From Falsiroseomonas oryzae (GTDB taxonomy: Bacteria > Pseudomonadota > Alphaproteobacteria > Acetobacterales > Acetobacteraceae), in NCBI RefSeq assembly GCF_027856955.1, contig NZ_JAPSMD010000008.1:1-47547 (forward strand): a DNA stretch of 47,547 nt, read 5' to 3'. The notes under the pieces are model-generated. The model had not been told where the DNA came from, did no database searches, and saw only the letters and a program-made list of their open reading frames with translations. This document shows positions 7,720 through 14,760 of this stretch, one piece after another; position 1 is the stretch's first letter; each line of letters starts with the position of its first letter. The position numbers were made by a program, and so were the translations under genes.

Positions 7720-7751
7720 CCCTCGGCCGGCGGCGCGCCGCCGGCCGAGGG
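7720..7751. terminator. Perfect 32-base palindrome between convergent genes
   Basis: CCCTCGGCCGGCGGCG at 7720-7735 is followed at once by its exact reverse complement at 7736-7751. It sits between the ends of the small hypothetical gene (7675) and the convergent glutathione transferase gene (7784), a normal place for a bidirectional terminator. There is no T-run on either side and no loop; the inner pairs must open to form one. Confidence 0.5.
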
Positions 7752-7783
7752 TCAGCGTGCGTGCCGGCTGTCGCCGGCGGCGC

Positions 7784-8659
7784 TCACGCGCCTGTCGCCA
7801 GCTTGTCCTGCGTCCTGGTCTCGAAATCGCTGGCGTCGTGCCGCTCCCACAGCTGGCTCGCAGGCTCCCCGGAGGTGCGGTTGACCATGCGGCCGCGCTG
7901 CACGGCCGGACGCGCGCCGATCATCTCCGCCCAGCGCTGGACGTGGCTATAGGACTGCACGTCCAGGAACTCCGCGGCGCCGTAGAGCCACCCCTTCACG
8001 AGCCCGCCATACCAGGGCCAGATCGCCATGTCGGCAATGGTGTAAGCGCTGCCCGCCACGTATTCGCTCTCGGCAAGCCGACGGTCGAGCACGTCGAGCT
8101 GCCGCTTCACCTCCATCGTGAAGCGGTCGATCGGATACTCCATCTTCGACGGCGCATAGGCGTAGAAGTGGCCGAAGCCGCCGCCCAGATAGGGTGCGCT
8201 GCCCATCTGCCAGAACAGCCAGGACAGGCACTCGGCGCGTTCGGCCGGGCCGGTGGGCAGGAAAGCGCCGAACTTCTCGGCCAGGTAGACCAGGATGGCG
8301 CCGGATTCGAAGACGCGGATCGGCGTCGGACCGCTGCGGTCCATCAGCGCCGGGATCTTGGAGTTCGGGTTCACCGCGACGAAGCCGGAGCCGAACTGCG
8401 CGCCCTCGCCGATGCGGATCAGCCAGGCATCGTACTCCGCGCCGCGATGGCCGAGCGCGAGAAGCTCCTCGAGCATCACCGTCACCTTCACGCCATTCGG
8501 CGTGCCCTGCGAGTAGAGCTGGAGGGGGTGGCGACCGACCGGGAGTTCCTTCTCATGCGTGGGGCCGGCGACCGGGCGGTTGATGTTCGCGAAGCGGCCG
8601 CCATTCGCCTTGTTCCAGGTCCAGACCTTCGGCGGGACGTAGTCGGACGAAGCACTCAT
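7784..8659 (-). CDS. yghU: Glutathione S-transferase, YghU type (291 aa)
   Basis: Closely resembles E. coli YghU (288 aa), a Nu-class glutathione transferase/disulfide-bond reductase of the cytoplasm. Hallmark segments are VWTWNKANGGRFANINRP near the start, GPTHEKELPVGRHPLQLYS, GTPNGVKVTVMLEELLALG, VNPNSKIPALMD, RVFESGAILVYLAEKFG and YTIADMAIWPWYG. The first half is the thioredoxin-like glutathione-binding domain, the rest the helical domain. The family reduces organic hydroperoxides and disulfides with glutathione. The ATG at 8659 (MSASSDYVPP) matches the family start. It diverges from a Bug receptor gene with about 210 bases between. Confidence 0.95.
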   Translation of the reverse strand: MSASSDYVPPKVWTWNKANGGRFANINRPVAGPTHEKELPVGRHPLQLYSQGTPNGVKVTVMLEELLALGHRGAEYDAWLIRIGEGAQFGSGFVAVNPNSKIPALMDRSGPTPIRVFESGAILVYLAEKFGAFLPTGPAERAECLSWLFWQMGSAPYLGGGFGHFYAYAPSKMEYPIDRFTMEVKRQLDVLDRRLAESEYVAGSAYTIADMAIWPWYGGLVKGWLYGAAEFLDVQSYSHVQRWAEMIGARPAVQRGRMVNRTSGEPASQLWERHDASDFETRTQDKLATGA

Positions 8660-8813
8660 GCAGTCGGCTCCCGATGATGCGCCACAGGCATCCGCCCGCC
8701 GCGTCCATGACCGCCGATAGATGGTTGCGTGGCTGCCGGTGGCGAGGGGCCGCCCAGCGCGTGCACGGCCCGGAGGCGGCCGCGACGCGTGCGACACGGC
8801 GCGGGGCCGGCGA

Positions 8814-8840
8814 TTGACAGCCCGCGCGGCGCGCTTCGAT
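8814..8840 (+). promoter_or_regulatory. Candidate promoter of the Bug receptor gene
   Basis: A perfect -35 box TTGACA at 8814-8819 is followed after 15 bases by TTCGAT at 8835-8840, which is a weak -10. The Bug start codon follows 31 bases later with AGGGAGG in front. The rest of the 211-base divergent gap (8660-8870) shows nothing else I can name. Confidence 0.35.
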
Positions 8841-8870
8841 CCTGCCGGGCAAGGCAGGGAGGAACGCCAG

Positions 8871-9848
8871 ATGCCTAATCGCCGCGCTGTCCTGGCTGCC
8901 GCCTGCACGATGCTGGGCGTCGCGTCCCCCGCCCGGGCGCAGACGGCCGCCTTTCCCAGCCGCCCGATCCGGCTGCTGGTCGGCTTCGCCCCGGGCGGCG
9001 CGACGGATGGCGCGGCGCGCGCGGTGGCGCCGCGCATGTCGGAACTGCTCGGCCAGCAGGTCGTAATTGAGAACCGCGGCGGTGCGGGCGGCAACATCGC
9101 AACGGAGGCCGTCGTGCGCGCCGCGCCCGATGGCTACACCATCCTGCTCGGCACGATCGGGCCGCTGATCGTGAACCCTGTGATGGATCGCAACCTGCCC
9201 TTCGATCCGCTGCGCGACCTTGCGCCGATCGGCACGCTGGTCGAGGCCTATGGCGTGCTCGTCGTGCCCGCCGGCCGTCCCTGGCGGACGGCCGGCGAAC
9301 TGGTGGCGGAAGCGCGGCGCCGTCCCGGCGCGCTGAACTGGGGCTATTCCGGCGTCGGCACCTCGGGCCATCTGTCGGGACTGCTGCTCGACCGCGTCGC
9401 GCAGATCGAGACCCAGGGCGTCAGTTACCGCGGCGGCGCGCCGCTGATGACCGACCTCATCGCGGGCCGGCTCGACTATGCCTTCTCCACCGCCCCGACG
9501 GCCCTGCCGAATGTGGAGAATGGCCGCCTGCGTGCGCTGGCGGTGCCCACGCCGCGACGCGTGCGCGCGCTGCCGGACGTGCCGACCATCGCCGAGACGG
9601 GGGTGCCGGGCTACGAGGTGTTCAGCGCCTACGGGCTGCTCGCGCCGCAGGGCACGCCAGCCCCGGTGATCGCGCGGCTCAATGCCGCGGTGCGCGGTGC
9701 GCTGGAGACGCCGGAGGTGGTCGCGGCCCTGGCCCGGCAGGGACTGGAGGCGCAGCACGGATCGCCAGAGGAGTACGGCGACTTCCTGCGGGCGGAGCTT
9801 GTGAAGTGGGAGCCGATCATCCGGGCCAACAACTTGCGATCGGACTAG
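8871..9848 (+). CDS. Tripartite tricarboxylate receptor (Bug/TctC family), 325 aa
   Basis: A periplasmic solute-binding protein. The signal peptide is MPNRRAVLAAACTMLGVASPARAQ; the mature part begins FPSRPIRLLVGFAPGG. The family pattern is complete: PGGATD, VVIENRGGAGGNIATE, APDGYTILLG, YSGVGTSGH, VSYRGGAP, LRALAV, DVPTIAETGVPGY and GTPAPVIARLN. Family members bind carboxylates and related acids, usually for TctAB permeases; many occur, as here, without permease genes beside them. The ATG at 8871 has AGGGAGG nine bases upstream. It is a single-gene unit divergent from the glutathione transferase gene. The ligand cannot be predicted. Confidence 0.92.
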   Translation: MPNRRAVLAAACTMLGVASPARAQTAAFPSRPIRLLVGFAPGGATDGAARAVAPRMSELLGQQVVIENRGGAGGNIATEAVVRAAPDGYTILLGTIGPLIVNPVMDRNLPFDPLRDLAPIGTLVEAYGVLVVPAGRPWRTAGELVAEARRRPGALNWGYSGVGTSGHLSGLLLDRVAQIETQGVSYRGGAPLMTDLIAGRLDYAFSTAPTALPNVENGRLRALAVPTPRRVRALPDVPTIAETGVPGYEVFSAYGLLAPQGTPAPVIARLNAAVRGALETPEVVAALARQGLEAQHGSPEEYGDFLRAELVKWEPIIRANNLRSD

Positions 9849-10007
9849 GCGGCGCGGACCGGCGGCGAAACACGCGAAACGCGCGCCGACACCACTTGGT
9901 AACGTTTTGTCAGCAAGAGGAGGAAAGGCAGGGGCCGGATGCGGAATCCCTGCCACCCCATGCGCGACCCTGCTACAGAGTCCCGCTTATCGAAGCGCCC
10001 GCCAGCA

Positions 10008-10289
10008 ATGTTCCAGGACTCCCTCCTTCCCAGCATCCAGCACCTGCCACGGCTCTGCGCCGTGCTGTCGGACGTGCTCGGCCTGCAGCCCTGGAATGCC
10101 CACCTGCACCTCGACCTTGCCGAGGCCCTCGCCTGTGACGACCATGATCGCGCAGAAGTGATCGAGACCATGGGCGAGCGATTCGGCGTCGCCATCTCGA
10201 GCGCCGAAGCCGAGGCCTGCGAAAGCGTGGCCGACCTGCTGCGCCTGGTCGCCGCGAAGCACGGCGGGCCGCCGCGGCTGCATTCCTGA
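10008..10289 (+). CDS. Acyl-carrier-protein-like protein lacking the attachment serine (93 aa)
   Basis: The second half lines up with the acyl carrier protein fold: DLAEAL, then CDDHDRAEVIETMGERFGV, then AISSAEAEACESVADLLRLV. This matches the ACP order of DSL helix, LEEEF helix and 'EEAEKI..V..A' helix. The phosphopantetheine-bearing Ser of the DSL motif is replaced by Asp45 (CDDHD), so it should not carry an acyl group. The role is unknown; it could be a non-catalytic partner or a diverged carrier. The ATG at 10008 has no strong ribosome-binding site; in-frame ATGs at 9939 and 9960 would add 23 or 16 residues. It stands alone between a Bug gene and the gntR operon. Confidence 0.6.
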   Translation: MFQDSLLPSIQHLPRLCAVLSDVLGLQPWNAHLHLDLAEALACDDHDRAEVIETMGERFGVAISSAEAEACESVADLLRLVAAKHGGPPRLHS

Positions 10290-10327
10290 CGCTGCGCCGG
10301 CGTTCCGGCACGCCGCCGCCCTCCCAT

Positions 10328-10402
10328 GCTCTGACCCTTCAGAGCCCCCGCGCTCTGGCGTTGACAGCCGCCTGCCGGTCAACAGAGCATGATGTCATGA
10401 CA
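10328..10402. promoter_or_regulatory. Promoter and operator array in front of gntR
   Basis: GCTCTG at 10328-10333 and CAGAGC at 10340-10345 form a perfect inverted repeat with 6-base spacing. Further copies are GCTCTG at 10352-10357 and CAGAGC at 10383-10388; the first three half-sites are exactly 12 bases apart. Between them GTTGAC (10360-10365) and GTCAAC (10378-10383) form another inverted repeat, and TTGACA at 10361-10366 looks like a -35 box. TGTCATGACA at 10393-10402 is a perfect palindrome covering the gntR start codon. This suggests autoregulation by the GntR protein. The first hairpin could also end the upstream gene. Confidence 0.45.
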
Positions 10403-11179
10403 ACTTGGAGGCCCGCCGCCCTGCCCGGCGCGCGTCCGGAGCTGGGGCCGGCGCCGAGCGCCGAGCTCGTGCCGCTGTACCGCCGGGTCTCCGAAGACCT
10501 GCTCCAGGCGATCGGTCAGCGCCGCATGCAGCCGGGCGATCCGCTGCCGCCGGAAAGCGAGCTCTGCCGGGCCTATGGCGTCAGCCGGATCACCATCCGC
10601 AAGGCACTGGACGAGCTGGCCGCGCGGCACGTGATCGTACGGCGGCGAGGCTCCGGCACCTTCATCGCCGACGCCGAACACATGGCGAAATCCGTCGTGC
10701 TGACCGGCTTCATCGACGACGTGCTGATGCTGAACCGGATGGTCGTGCTGGCGTCCGACCGCGGCCCGCTGCCGGACCACGTCGCGCGATTCGCCGGGCT
10801 GCCGGAGACCGCGTGCTGCCTGCGCGTCGTCGGGCTGAACCATGTCACGGATGGCGAGCCGATCGTGCACATCGCCTTCTGGTTCCCGCCGGCCATCGCC
10901 GCACGCGTTTCCACCGCCGACATCGCCGGCCCGCTGCCGACGATCCGCCTGATCGAGCGTAGCCATCCCGTCCGGCTCGACCATGCGCGGCAGGTCGTCT
11001 CGGCCGTGGCGGCGCCGGACGGGGTCGCGCAGGCCCTCGGCATCCCACGCGGCGCGCCGGTGCTGCGCGCGCTGCGGATCTACGTCGATGCGGCCGGCGA
11101 GCCGATGGAGATCTTCGAGGCCCACTACCACCCGGACCGCTACCACTTCGCCGCCACGCTGTACCCAAAGCAAGGCTAG
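10397..11179 (+). CDS. GntR-family regulator, HutC subfamily (260 aa)
   Basis: The N-terminal winged helix is clear (VPLYRRVSEDLLQAI, PGDPLPPESELCRAYGVSRITIRKALDELAARHVIVRRRGSGTFIAD, about residues 23-95). It is followed by a UTRA ligand-binding domain (residues about 115-255), ending with EIFEAHYHPDRYHFAATLYP, typical of HutC-type proteins. These repress transport and catabolic genes until a small ligand binds. It precedes a Bug receptor (28 bases) and a DUF1028 protein, so it probably senses the compound they handle. The ATG at 10397 lies inside a palindrome and very near a TTGACA box, so the transcript may have little or no leader. An in-frame upstream start at 10361 would begin inside that box. 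Confidence 0.88.
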   Translation: MTTWRPAALPGARPELGPAPSAELVPLYRRVSEDLLQAIGQRRMQPGDPLPPESELCRAYGVSRITIRKALDELAARHVIVRRRGSGTFIADAEHMAKSVVLTGFIDDVLMLNRMVVLASDRGPLPDHVARFAGLPETACCLRVVGLNHVTDGEPIVHIAFWFPPAIAARVSTADIAGPLPTIRLIERSHPVRLDHARQVVSAVAAPDGVAQALGIPRGAPVLRALRIYVDAAGEPMEIFEAHYHPDRYHFAATLYPKQG

Positions 11180-11207
11180 CCGCACGCCAACAGCCAGGGA
11201 GACACCG

Positions 11208-12191
11208 ATGATCCGACTCACGCGTCGCTCCGCCCTTCTCCTGCCGGCCGCGGCGCTGCCCGCCGCGACGCCGGGCACGGCGGTCGCGCAGGCCTGGCCG
11301 CAGCGCACGGTGACGCTGGTCAGCCCGTGGCCGCCCGGCGGCAGCAACGACACCTTCAGCCGGCTGATCGCGCAGCGCCTGGCCGCCGCCTTCGGCCAGC
11401 CCGTGATCGTCGAGAACCGCCCCGGCGCGACAGGCACGATCGGCGCCGCCCAGGTCGCGCGCGCGCCGGCCGATGGCTACACGCTCGTCATGGGCAGTTC
11501 GCCGACGCATGCCACGGCGGCCGCGATCATCCCCGGCCTGACCTACGACCCCGTGCGCGACTTCGCGCCGGTCACGATGGTGGCGACCGTGCAGAACGTC
11601 CTGGTGGTGAATCCAGCGCTGCCCGTCGCCTCGGTGCAGGAGCTGATAGCACTGGCGCGTCGCGAGCCGGGGCGCCTCAGCTTCGCCTCGGCCGGCAACG
11701 GCAGTTCCCAGCATCTCTCGGGGGAGATGTTCAAGGTGATGACCGGCGTGGACATGCTGCACGTGCCATATCGCGGCGCGGCGCCGGCCGTGGCCGACAT
11801 TGTCGCCGGGCACATCCAGCTCGGCTTCCACAACATGCCCGATGTCGTGACGCTGGTGCGCAGCGGGCAGTTGCGAGCGCTGGCCGTGACCGGGGAGCGT
11901 CGCGCGCCGGTGCTGCCCGATGTGCCGACCGTGGCCGAGGCGGGCGTTCCAGGCTACGCCGCCGCCGTCTGGTTCGGCGTCTTCGCGCCGGCCGGCACGC
12001 CGCGCCCGATCATCGATCGGCTGCATGCCGAGATCTCCCGCGCGCTGGCCGATCCGGAGATCAAGGGACGGCTCGACGCGCTCGGCAACGAGGTCTCGGG
12101 CATGGGGCCCGACGCGTTCGCCGCCTATGTGCGTGCCGAGGTCGGCCGCTGGGGCGACATCGTGCGCCGCGCCGGCGTGCAGCCGGGCTGA
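11208..12191 (+). CDS. Tripartite tricarboxylate receptor (Bug/TctC family), 327 aa
   Basis: A second Bug periplasmic binding protein. The signal peptide (TRRSALLLPAAALPAA, cleavage near AVAQA) is followed by WPQRTVTLVSPWPPGG. Family landmarks are PGGSND, VIVENRPGATGTIG, ADGYTLVMG, HVPYRGAAPAVADI, LRALAVTGERR, DVPTVAEAGVPGY and GTPRPIIDRLH. AGGGAGA lies just ahead of the ATG. It follows the gntR regulator and precedes a DUF1028 gene by 23 bases, so the three are one operon; the ligand is likely the inducer of the regulator. Confidence 0.92.
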   Translation: MIRLTRRSALLLPAAALPAATPGTAVAQAWPQRTVTLVSPWPPGGSNDTFSRLIAQRLAAAFGQPVIVENRPGATGTIGAAQVARAPADGYTLVMGSSPTHATAAAIIPGLTYDPVRDFAPVTMVATVQNVLVVNPALPVASVQELIALARREPGRLSFASAGNGSSQHLSGEMFKVMTGVDMLHVPYRGAAPAVADIVAGHIQLGFHNMPDVVTLVRSGQLRALAVTGERRAPVLPDVPTVAEAGVPGYAAAVWFGVFAPAGTPRPIIDRLHAEISRALADPEIKGRLDALGNEVSGMGPDAFAAYVRAEVGRWGDIVRRAGVQPG

Positions 12192-12214
12192 ACGACCCCA
12201 AGGGAGGACATCGC

Positions 12215-12913
12215 GTGACCTTTTCTCTGCTTGCCCGCTGCGAGGAGACGGGCCAGTTCGGCATGGCCATCGCGACGCGCCCGATCGCGATCGGCGCCAA
12301 GTGCCCCTTCGTGCGTTCGCACATCGGCGGGCTCGTGGTGCAGGCGAATGGCGACCCGCGCCTCGGCCCGCTGGGCCTGAAGCTGCTGGAGATGGGCTAC
12401 TCGGCGCAGAAGGTGCTGCAGGAGCTGGCGGACAGCGACGGGCCCGCCAACATCGAATGGCGGCAGATCATGGTGATCGACAAGGACGGGAACACCGCCG
12501 CGCGCACCGGCAGCAGCAACGAGGAATGGCGCGGCCACATCGCCCGCCGCAACGTCGTCGTGGCCGGCAACCGCCTGTCCAACGACCGGGTCGCGCAGGC
12601 CATGATGGACGGCTTCGAGGCAGCGCGGGGAGAGCTGGCCCATCGCCTGCTCGTCGCGCTGGAAGCCGGACGGGATGCCGGCGGCCAGGTGGCCGGGCAG
12701 TATTCCTCCGCGCTGATCGTCCACCAGGACCGCAGCTATGCGCTGGTGGACCTGCGCGTGGACGAGAACGACGAGCCGATCGCGGAGCTGCGCCGGCTCT
12801 ACACGCTCTACAAGCCGCTGATTCCCTACTACCTGAAGCGGCCGTCCAATCCCTCGCTGCCGCGCGACGACGACTGGCGCAAGCAACTCGGCATCGCCGG
12901 CGGGCCGCGCTGA
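12215..12913 (+). CDS. DUF1028 Ntn-hydrolase-like protein (232 aa)
   Basis: A member of the DUF1028 family, predicted to adopt the Ntn-hydrolase fold; no reaction is established. The N-terminus MTFSLLARCEETGQFGMAIATRPIAIGAKCPFVR is the family's most conserved part, followed by GLVVQANGDPRLGPLGLKLLEMG, VIDKDGNTAARTG and VVVAGNRLSNDRVAQAMMDGFE. The family is often found near transporters and amidohydrolases, so a hydrolase of an amide or ester taken up by the adjacent Bug protein is plausible (inference). The GTG start at 12215 is supported by AGGGAGG eight bases upstream. Nothing in the length (232 aa, normal 220-240) suggests truncation. Confidence 0.85.
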   Translation: MTFSLLARCEETGQFGMAIATRPIAIGAKCPFVRSHIGGLVVQANGDPRLGPLGLKLLEMGYSAQKVLQELADSDGPANIEWRQIMVIDKDGNTAARTGSSNEEWRGHIARRNVVVAGNRLSNDRVAQAMMDGFEAARGELAHRLLVALEAGRDAGGQVAGQYSSALIVHQDRSYALVDLRVDENDEPIAELRRLYTLYKPLIPYYLKRPSNPSLPRDDDWRKQLGIAGGPR

Positions 12914-12940
12914 AGGGCCGGCGGCCGGGAGCGTCGCTCA

Positions 12941-12954
12941 CGGCGTGGACGCCG
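12941..12954 (+). terminator. Short hairpin after the gntR-Bug-DUF1028 operon
   Basis: CGGCG at 12941-12945 and CGCCG at 12950-12954 form a 5-base stem with a TGGA loop, 28 bases after the DUF1028 stop and just before the modA regulatory box. There is no T-run, so this is a weak candidate. Confidence 0.3.
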
Positions 12955-12965
12955 GCGGTTCGTCG

Positions 12966-12989
12966 CGCTATATCCGGATGCACATAACG
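12966..12989. promoter_or_regulatory. ModE-like molybdenum box upstream of modA
   Basis: CGCTATAT at 12966-12973 and ACATAACG at 12982-12989 are imperfect inverted half-sites (6 of 8 positions symmetric) with an 8-base spacer. This matches the general ModE Mo-box pattern (CGnTATA...TATAnCG type). It lies 15 bases before the modA start. A ModE-type regulator is encoded just downstream at 13819, so repression of modA by ModE with molybdate is likely. Confidence 0.6.
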
Positions 12990-13004
12990 GTCCGGAGGGA
13001 CGCA

Positions 13005-13772
13005 ATGCTGCGCCGTTCCCTGCTCGGCGGCCTCGCGGCGTTGGGCTTCGCAGGCCGGGCCCGCGCGCAGCAGGCCACGACCGTCTTCGCGGCGGCGAGC
13101 CTGACGGATGCGCTGCGGGCGCTCGGGCAGGAGTGGCAGGCACGCGGCAATCCGTCGCCGCGCTTCTCCTTCGCGGCCTCCTCGGCGCTCGCGCGGCAGA
13201 TCGAGCAGGGCGCGCCGGCCGACCTGTTCATGTCGGCCGACGAGCCCTGGATGGACTACCTGCAGCAGCGCAACCTGATCGTGAACGCCTCCCGGGTCAG
13301 CCCGATCGGCAATGCGCTGGTGCTCGTCGCGCCTGCCGACGCGGCACGGCCCGTCGCGCTCGCCCGCGGCACGAACCTCGTCGCGCTGCTGGGTCCGCAG
13401 GGGCGGATCGCAACCGGCGATCCCGCACATGTACCGGTGGGCCGCTACGCCCAGGCGGCGCTGCAATGGCTGGGCCAGTGGCAGGCGCTCGCCCCGCGCC
13501 TCGCCCGGGCCGACAACGTCCGCGCCGCGCTGCTGCTGGTGGAGCGCGGCGAGGCGCCCTTCGGCATCGTCTACGCGACGGATGCGCTCGCCAGCGCCGG
13601 CGTGCGCGTCGTCGGCACCTTCCCCGGCGAGAGCCACGCGCCCATCACCTACCCCTTTGCGCTGACCCGCCGCGCGGAACGCGATCCGCAGGCCCGCGCC
13701 CTGCTTGCGTTCCTGGCCGGACCCGAGGCGCAGCCGACCTGGGAACGCCTCGGCTTCGCGCTGGCGCGGTGA
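13005..13772 (+). CDS. modA: Molybdate ABC transporter substrate-binding protein ModA (255 aa)
   Basis: Binds molybdate or tungstate in the periplasm. The signal peptide is MLRRSLLGGLAALGFAGRARAQ. The mature protein starts TTVFAAASLTDALRALG, the ModA ligand loop with oxyanion-binding serines. Later come SFAASSALARQIEQGAPADLFMSADEPWMDYL, PIGNALVLVAP, VPVGRYAQAAL, NVRAALLLVERGEAPFGIVYATDA and ITYPFALT, all family hallmarks. A ModE-like box lies directly upstream, and a ModE-type gene follows 46 bases after the stop. The permease and ATPase genes modB and modC are missing here. The nitrate reductase at the left edge is one predicted user of molybdenum. The ATG at 13005 has GGAGGG upstream. Confidence 0.93.
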   Translation: MLRRSLLGGLAALGFAGRARAQQATTVFAAASLTDALRALGQEWQARGNPSPRFSFAASSALARQIEQGAPADLFMSADEPWMDYLQQRNLIVNASRVSPIGNALVLVAPADAARPVALARGTNLVALLGPQGRIATGDPAHVPVGRYAQAALQWLGQWQALAPRLARADNVRAALLLVERGEAPFGIVYATDALASAGVRVVGTFPGESHAPITYPFALTRRAERDPQARALLAFLAGPEAQPTWERLGFALAR

Positions 13773-13818
13773 GGCCGCGGCACGTGGCCCGGGCGCGCGC
13801 CGATGCTACGCTGCCGCC

Positions 13819-14187
13819 ATGACGCGCCAGCCACCGGCCGGCCAGCCCGAGGCCGGCCTGCTCAGCCTTCGCATCGACCTGCCGCAAGGGCGGATCGGAC
13901 CCGGCAAGATCGGCCTGCTGGAAGCGATCGACCGCGAAGGCTCGATCTCGGCGGCGGGACGCGCGCTCGGGATGAGCTACAAGCGCGCCTGGGACCTGGT
14001 GGACGCGCTGAACAAGCTGCTCGGCACCGCGGTCGTGGAGGCAAGCACGGGCGGCCATCGCGGCGGCGGGGCGACGCTGACCGATGCCGGGCGCAACCTC
14101 GTGGCCGACTACCGCGCCATCGAACGCGCGGCACACCGGGCCGCGGAACCGCGGCTGCTGGCACTGGTGCGGCGCGCGAAGGCGTAG
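13819..14187 (+). CDS. modE: ModE-type molybdate-responsive regulator, DNA-binding domain only (122 aa)
   Basis: A winged helix-turn-helix protein of the ModE N-terminal type: LLSLRIDLPQGRIGPGKIGLLEAIDREGSISAAGRALGMSYKRAWDLVDALNKLLG, then the wing GGHRGGGATLTDAGRNLVADYRAIE. The full E. coli protein has about 260 residues with two C-terminal TOBE (Mop) domains that bind molybdate. Here the protein stops after the DNA-binding domain, a known short form in alphaproteobacteria; how it would sense molybdate is unclear. It follows modA on the same strand and probably acts on the Mo-box upstream of modA. The ATG at 13819 gives the shortest sensible N-terminus. Confidence 0.85.
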   Translation: MTRQPPAGQPEAGLLSLRIDLPQGRIGPGKIGLLEAIDREGSISAAGRALGMSYKRAWDLVDALNKLLGTAVVEASTGGHRGGGATLTDAGRNLVADYRAIERAAHRAAEPRLLALVRRAKA

Positions 14188-14208
14188 CCCGGGGCCACGC
14201 CGGCCTCC

Positions 14209-14667
14209 TCACTCCGCCGCCCCTGCCTGCGCTGGCGGCGCGGCGGCTCCGGGATCGCGACCGGTCGCGAGCGGCAGCCCCTCGTCGATCCAGCCGGTCA
14301 TCCCGCCCGGCATCGTCTTCACCGGCCGGCCCAGCCGCGCGATGCGAATGGCGCCGCGATCCGCGCCGTTGCAATGCGGCCCGGCGCAGTAGGTGACGAA
14401 GACCGTGCCGGGCGGCCAGGCGGCCAGCCTCTCGGCGGTGATGTCGCGGTGCGGCAGGCTGATCGCGCCCGGAACATGGCCGGCCGCATAGGCAGCCCGG
14501 CCGCGCACATCGAGAACGACGACACCCGGGGCCGCCTGCCGCACGGCGGCGTCGTGCAGCGTTGCAAAGACGTCGGCGCAGTCGGTCTCGAACACGAGCC
14601 GCCGCGAGAAATGCGCCAGCGCCTCGGCTGGCGAGGCGGGTGGCACGTCAGTGACGGGATTTGGCAT
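14209..14667 (-). CDS. Rhodanese-like protein (152 aa)
   Basis: A single-domain rhodanese. The conserved DVRGRAAYAAGHVPGAISLPHRDI segment (about residues 51-75) is followed by the active-site loop YCAGPHCNGADR, whose first Cys is the expected persulfide-forming residue, and by MPGGMTGWIDEGLPL. Such proteins transfer sulfane sulfur in the cytoplasm. There is no signal peptide. The ATG at 14667 has AGGAGG upstream on the minus strand. It diverges from ftrA, and FtrA-type regulators are commonly found next to a rhodanese gene, so FtrA probably controls it. It converges with modE with only 21 bases between stops. Confidence 0.88.
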   Translation of the reverse strand: MPNPVTDVPPASPAEALAHFSRRLVFETDCADVFATLHDAAVRQAAPGVVVLDVRGRAAYAAGHVPGAISLPHRDITAERLAAWPPGTVFVTYCAGPHCNGADRGAIRIARLGRPVKTMPGGMTGWIDEGLPLATGRDPGAAAPPAQAGAAE

Positions 14668-14692
14668 GAACAGGCCTCCTCGGTGGCAGGAT

Positions 14693-14712
14693 CGCCGCGC
14701 CGCGGCGCGGCG
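14693..14712. repeat. Perfect 20-base GC palindrome between rhodanese and ftrA genes
   Basis: The 20 bases 14693-14712 equal their own reverse complement (arms CGCCGCGCCG and CGGCGCGGCG). They lie in the 93-base gap between divergent genes, so they could be a regulatory site. In DNA this GC-rich, simple GC palindromes also arise by chance. Confidence 0.3.
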
Positions 14713-14760
14713 CGGGCGGCTAGGATGGGGCCGCAGCCCTGACGGAGGTGAGCCGCCCCC

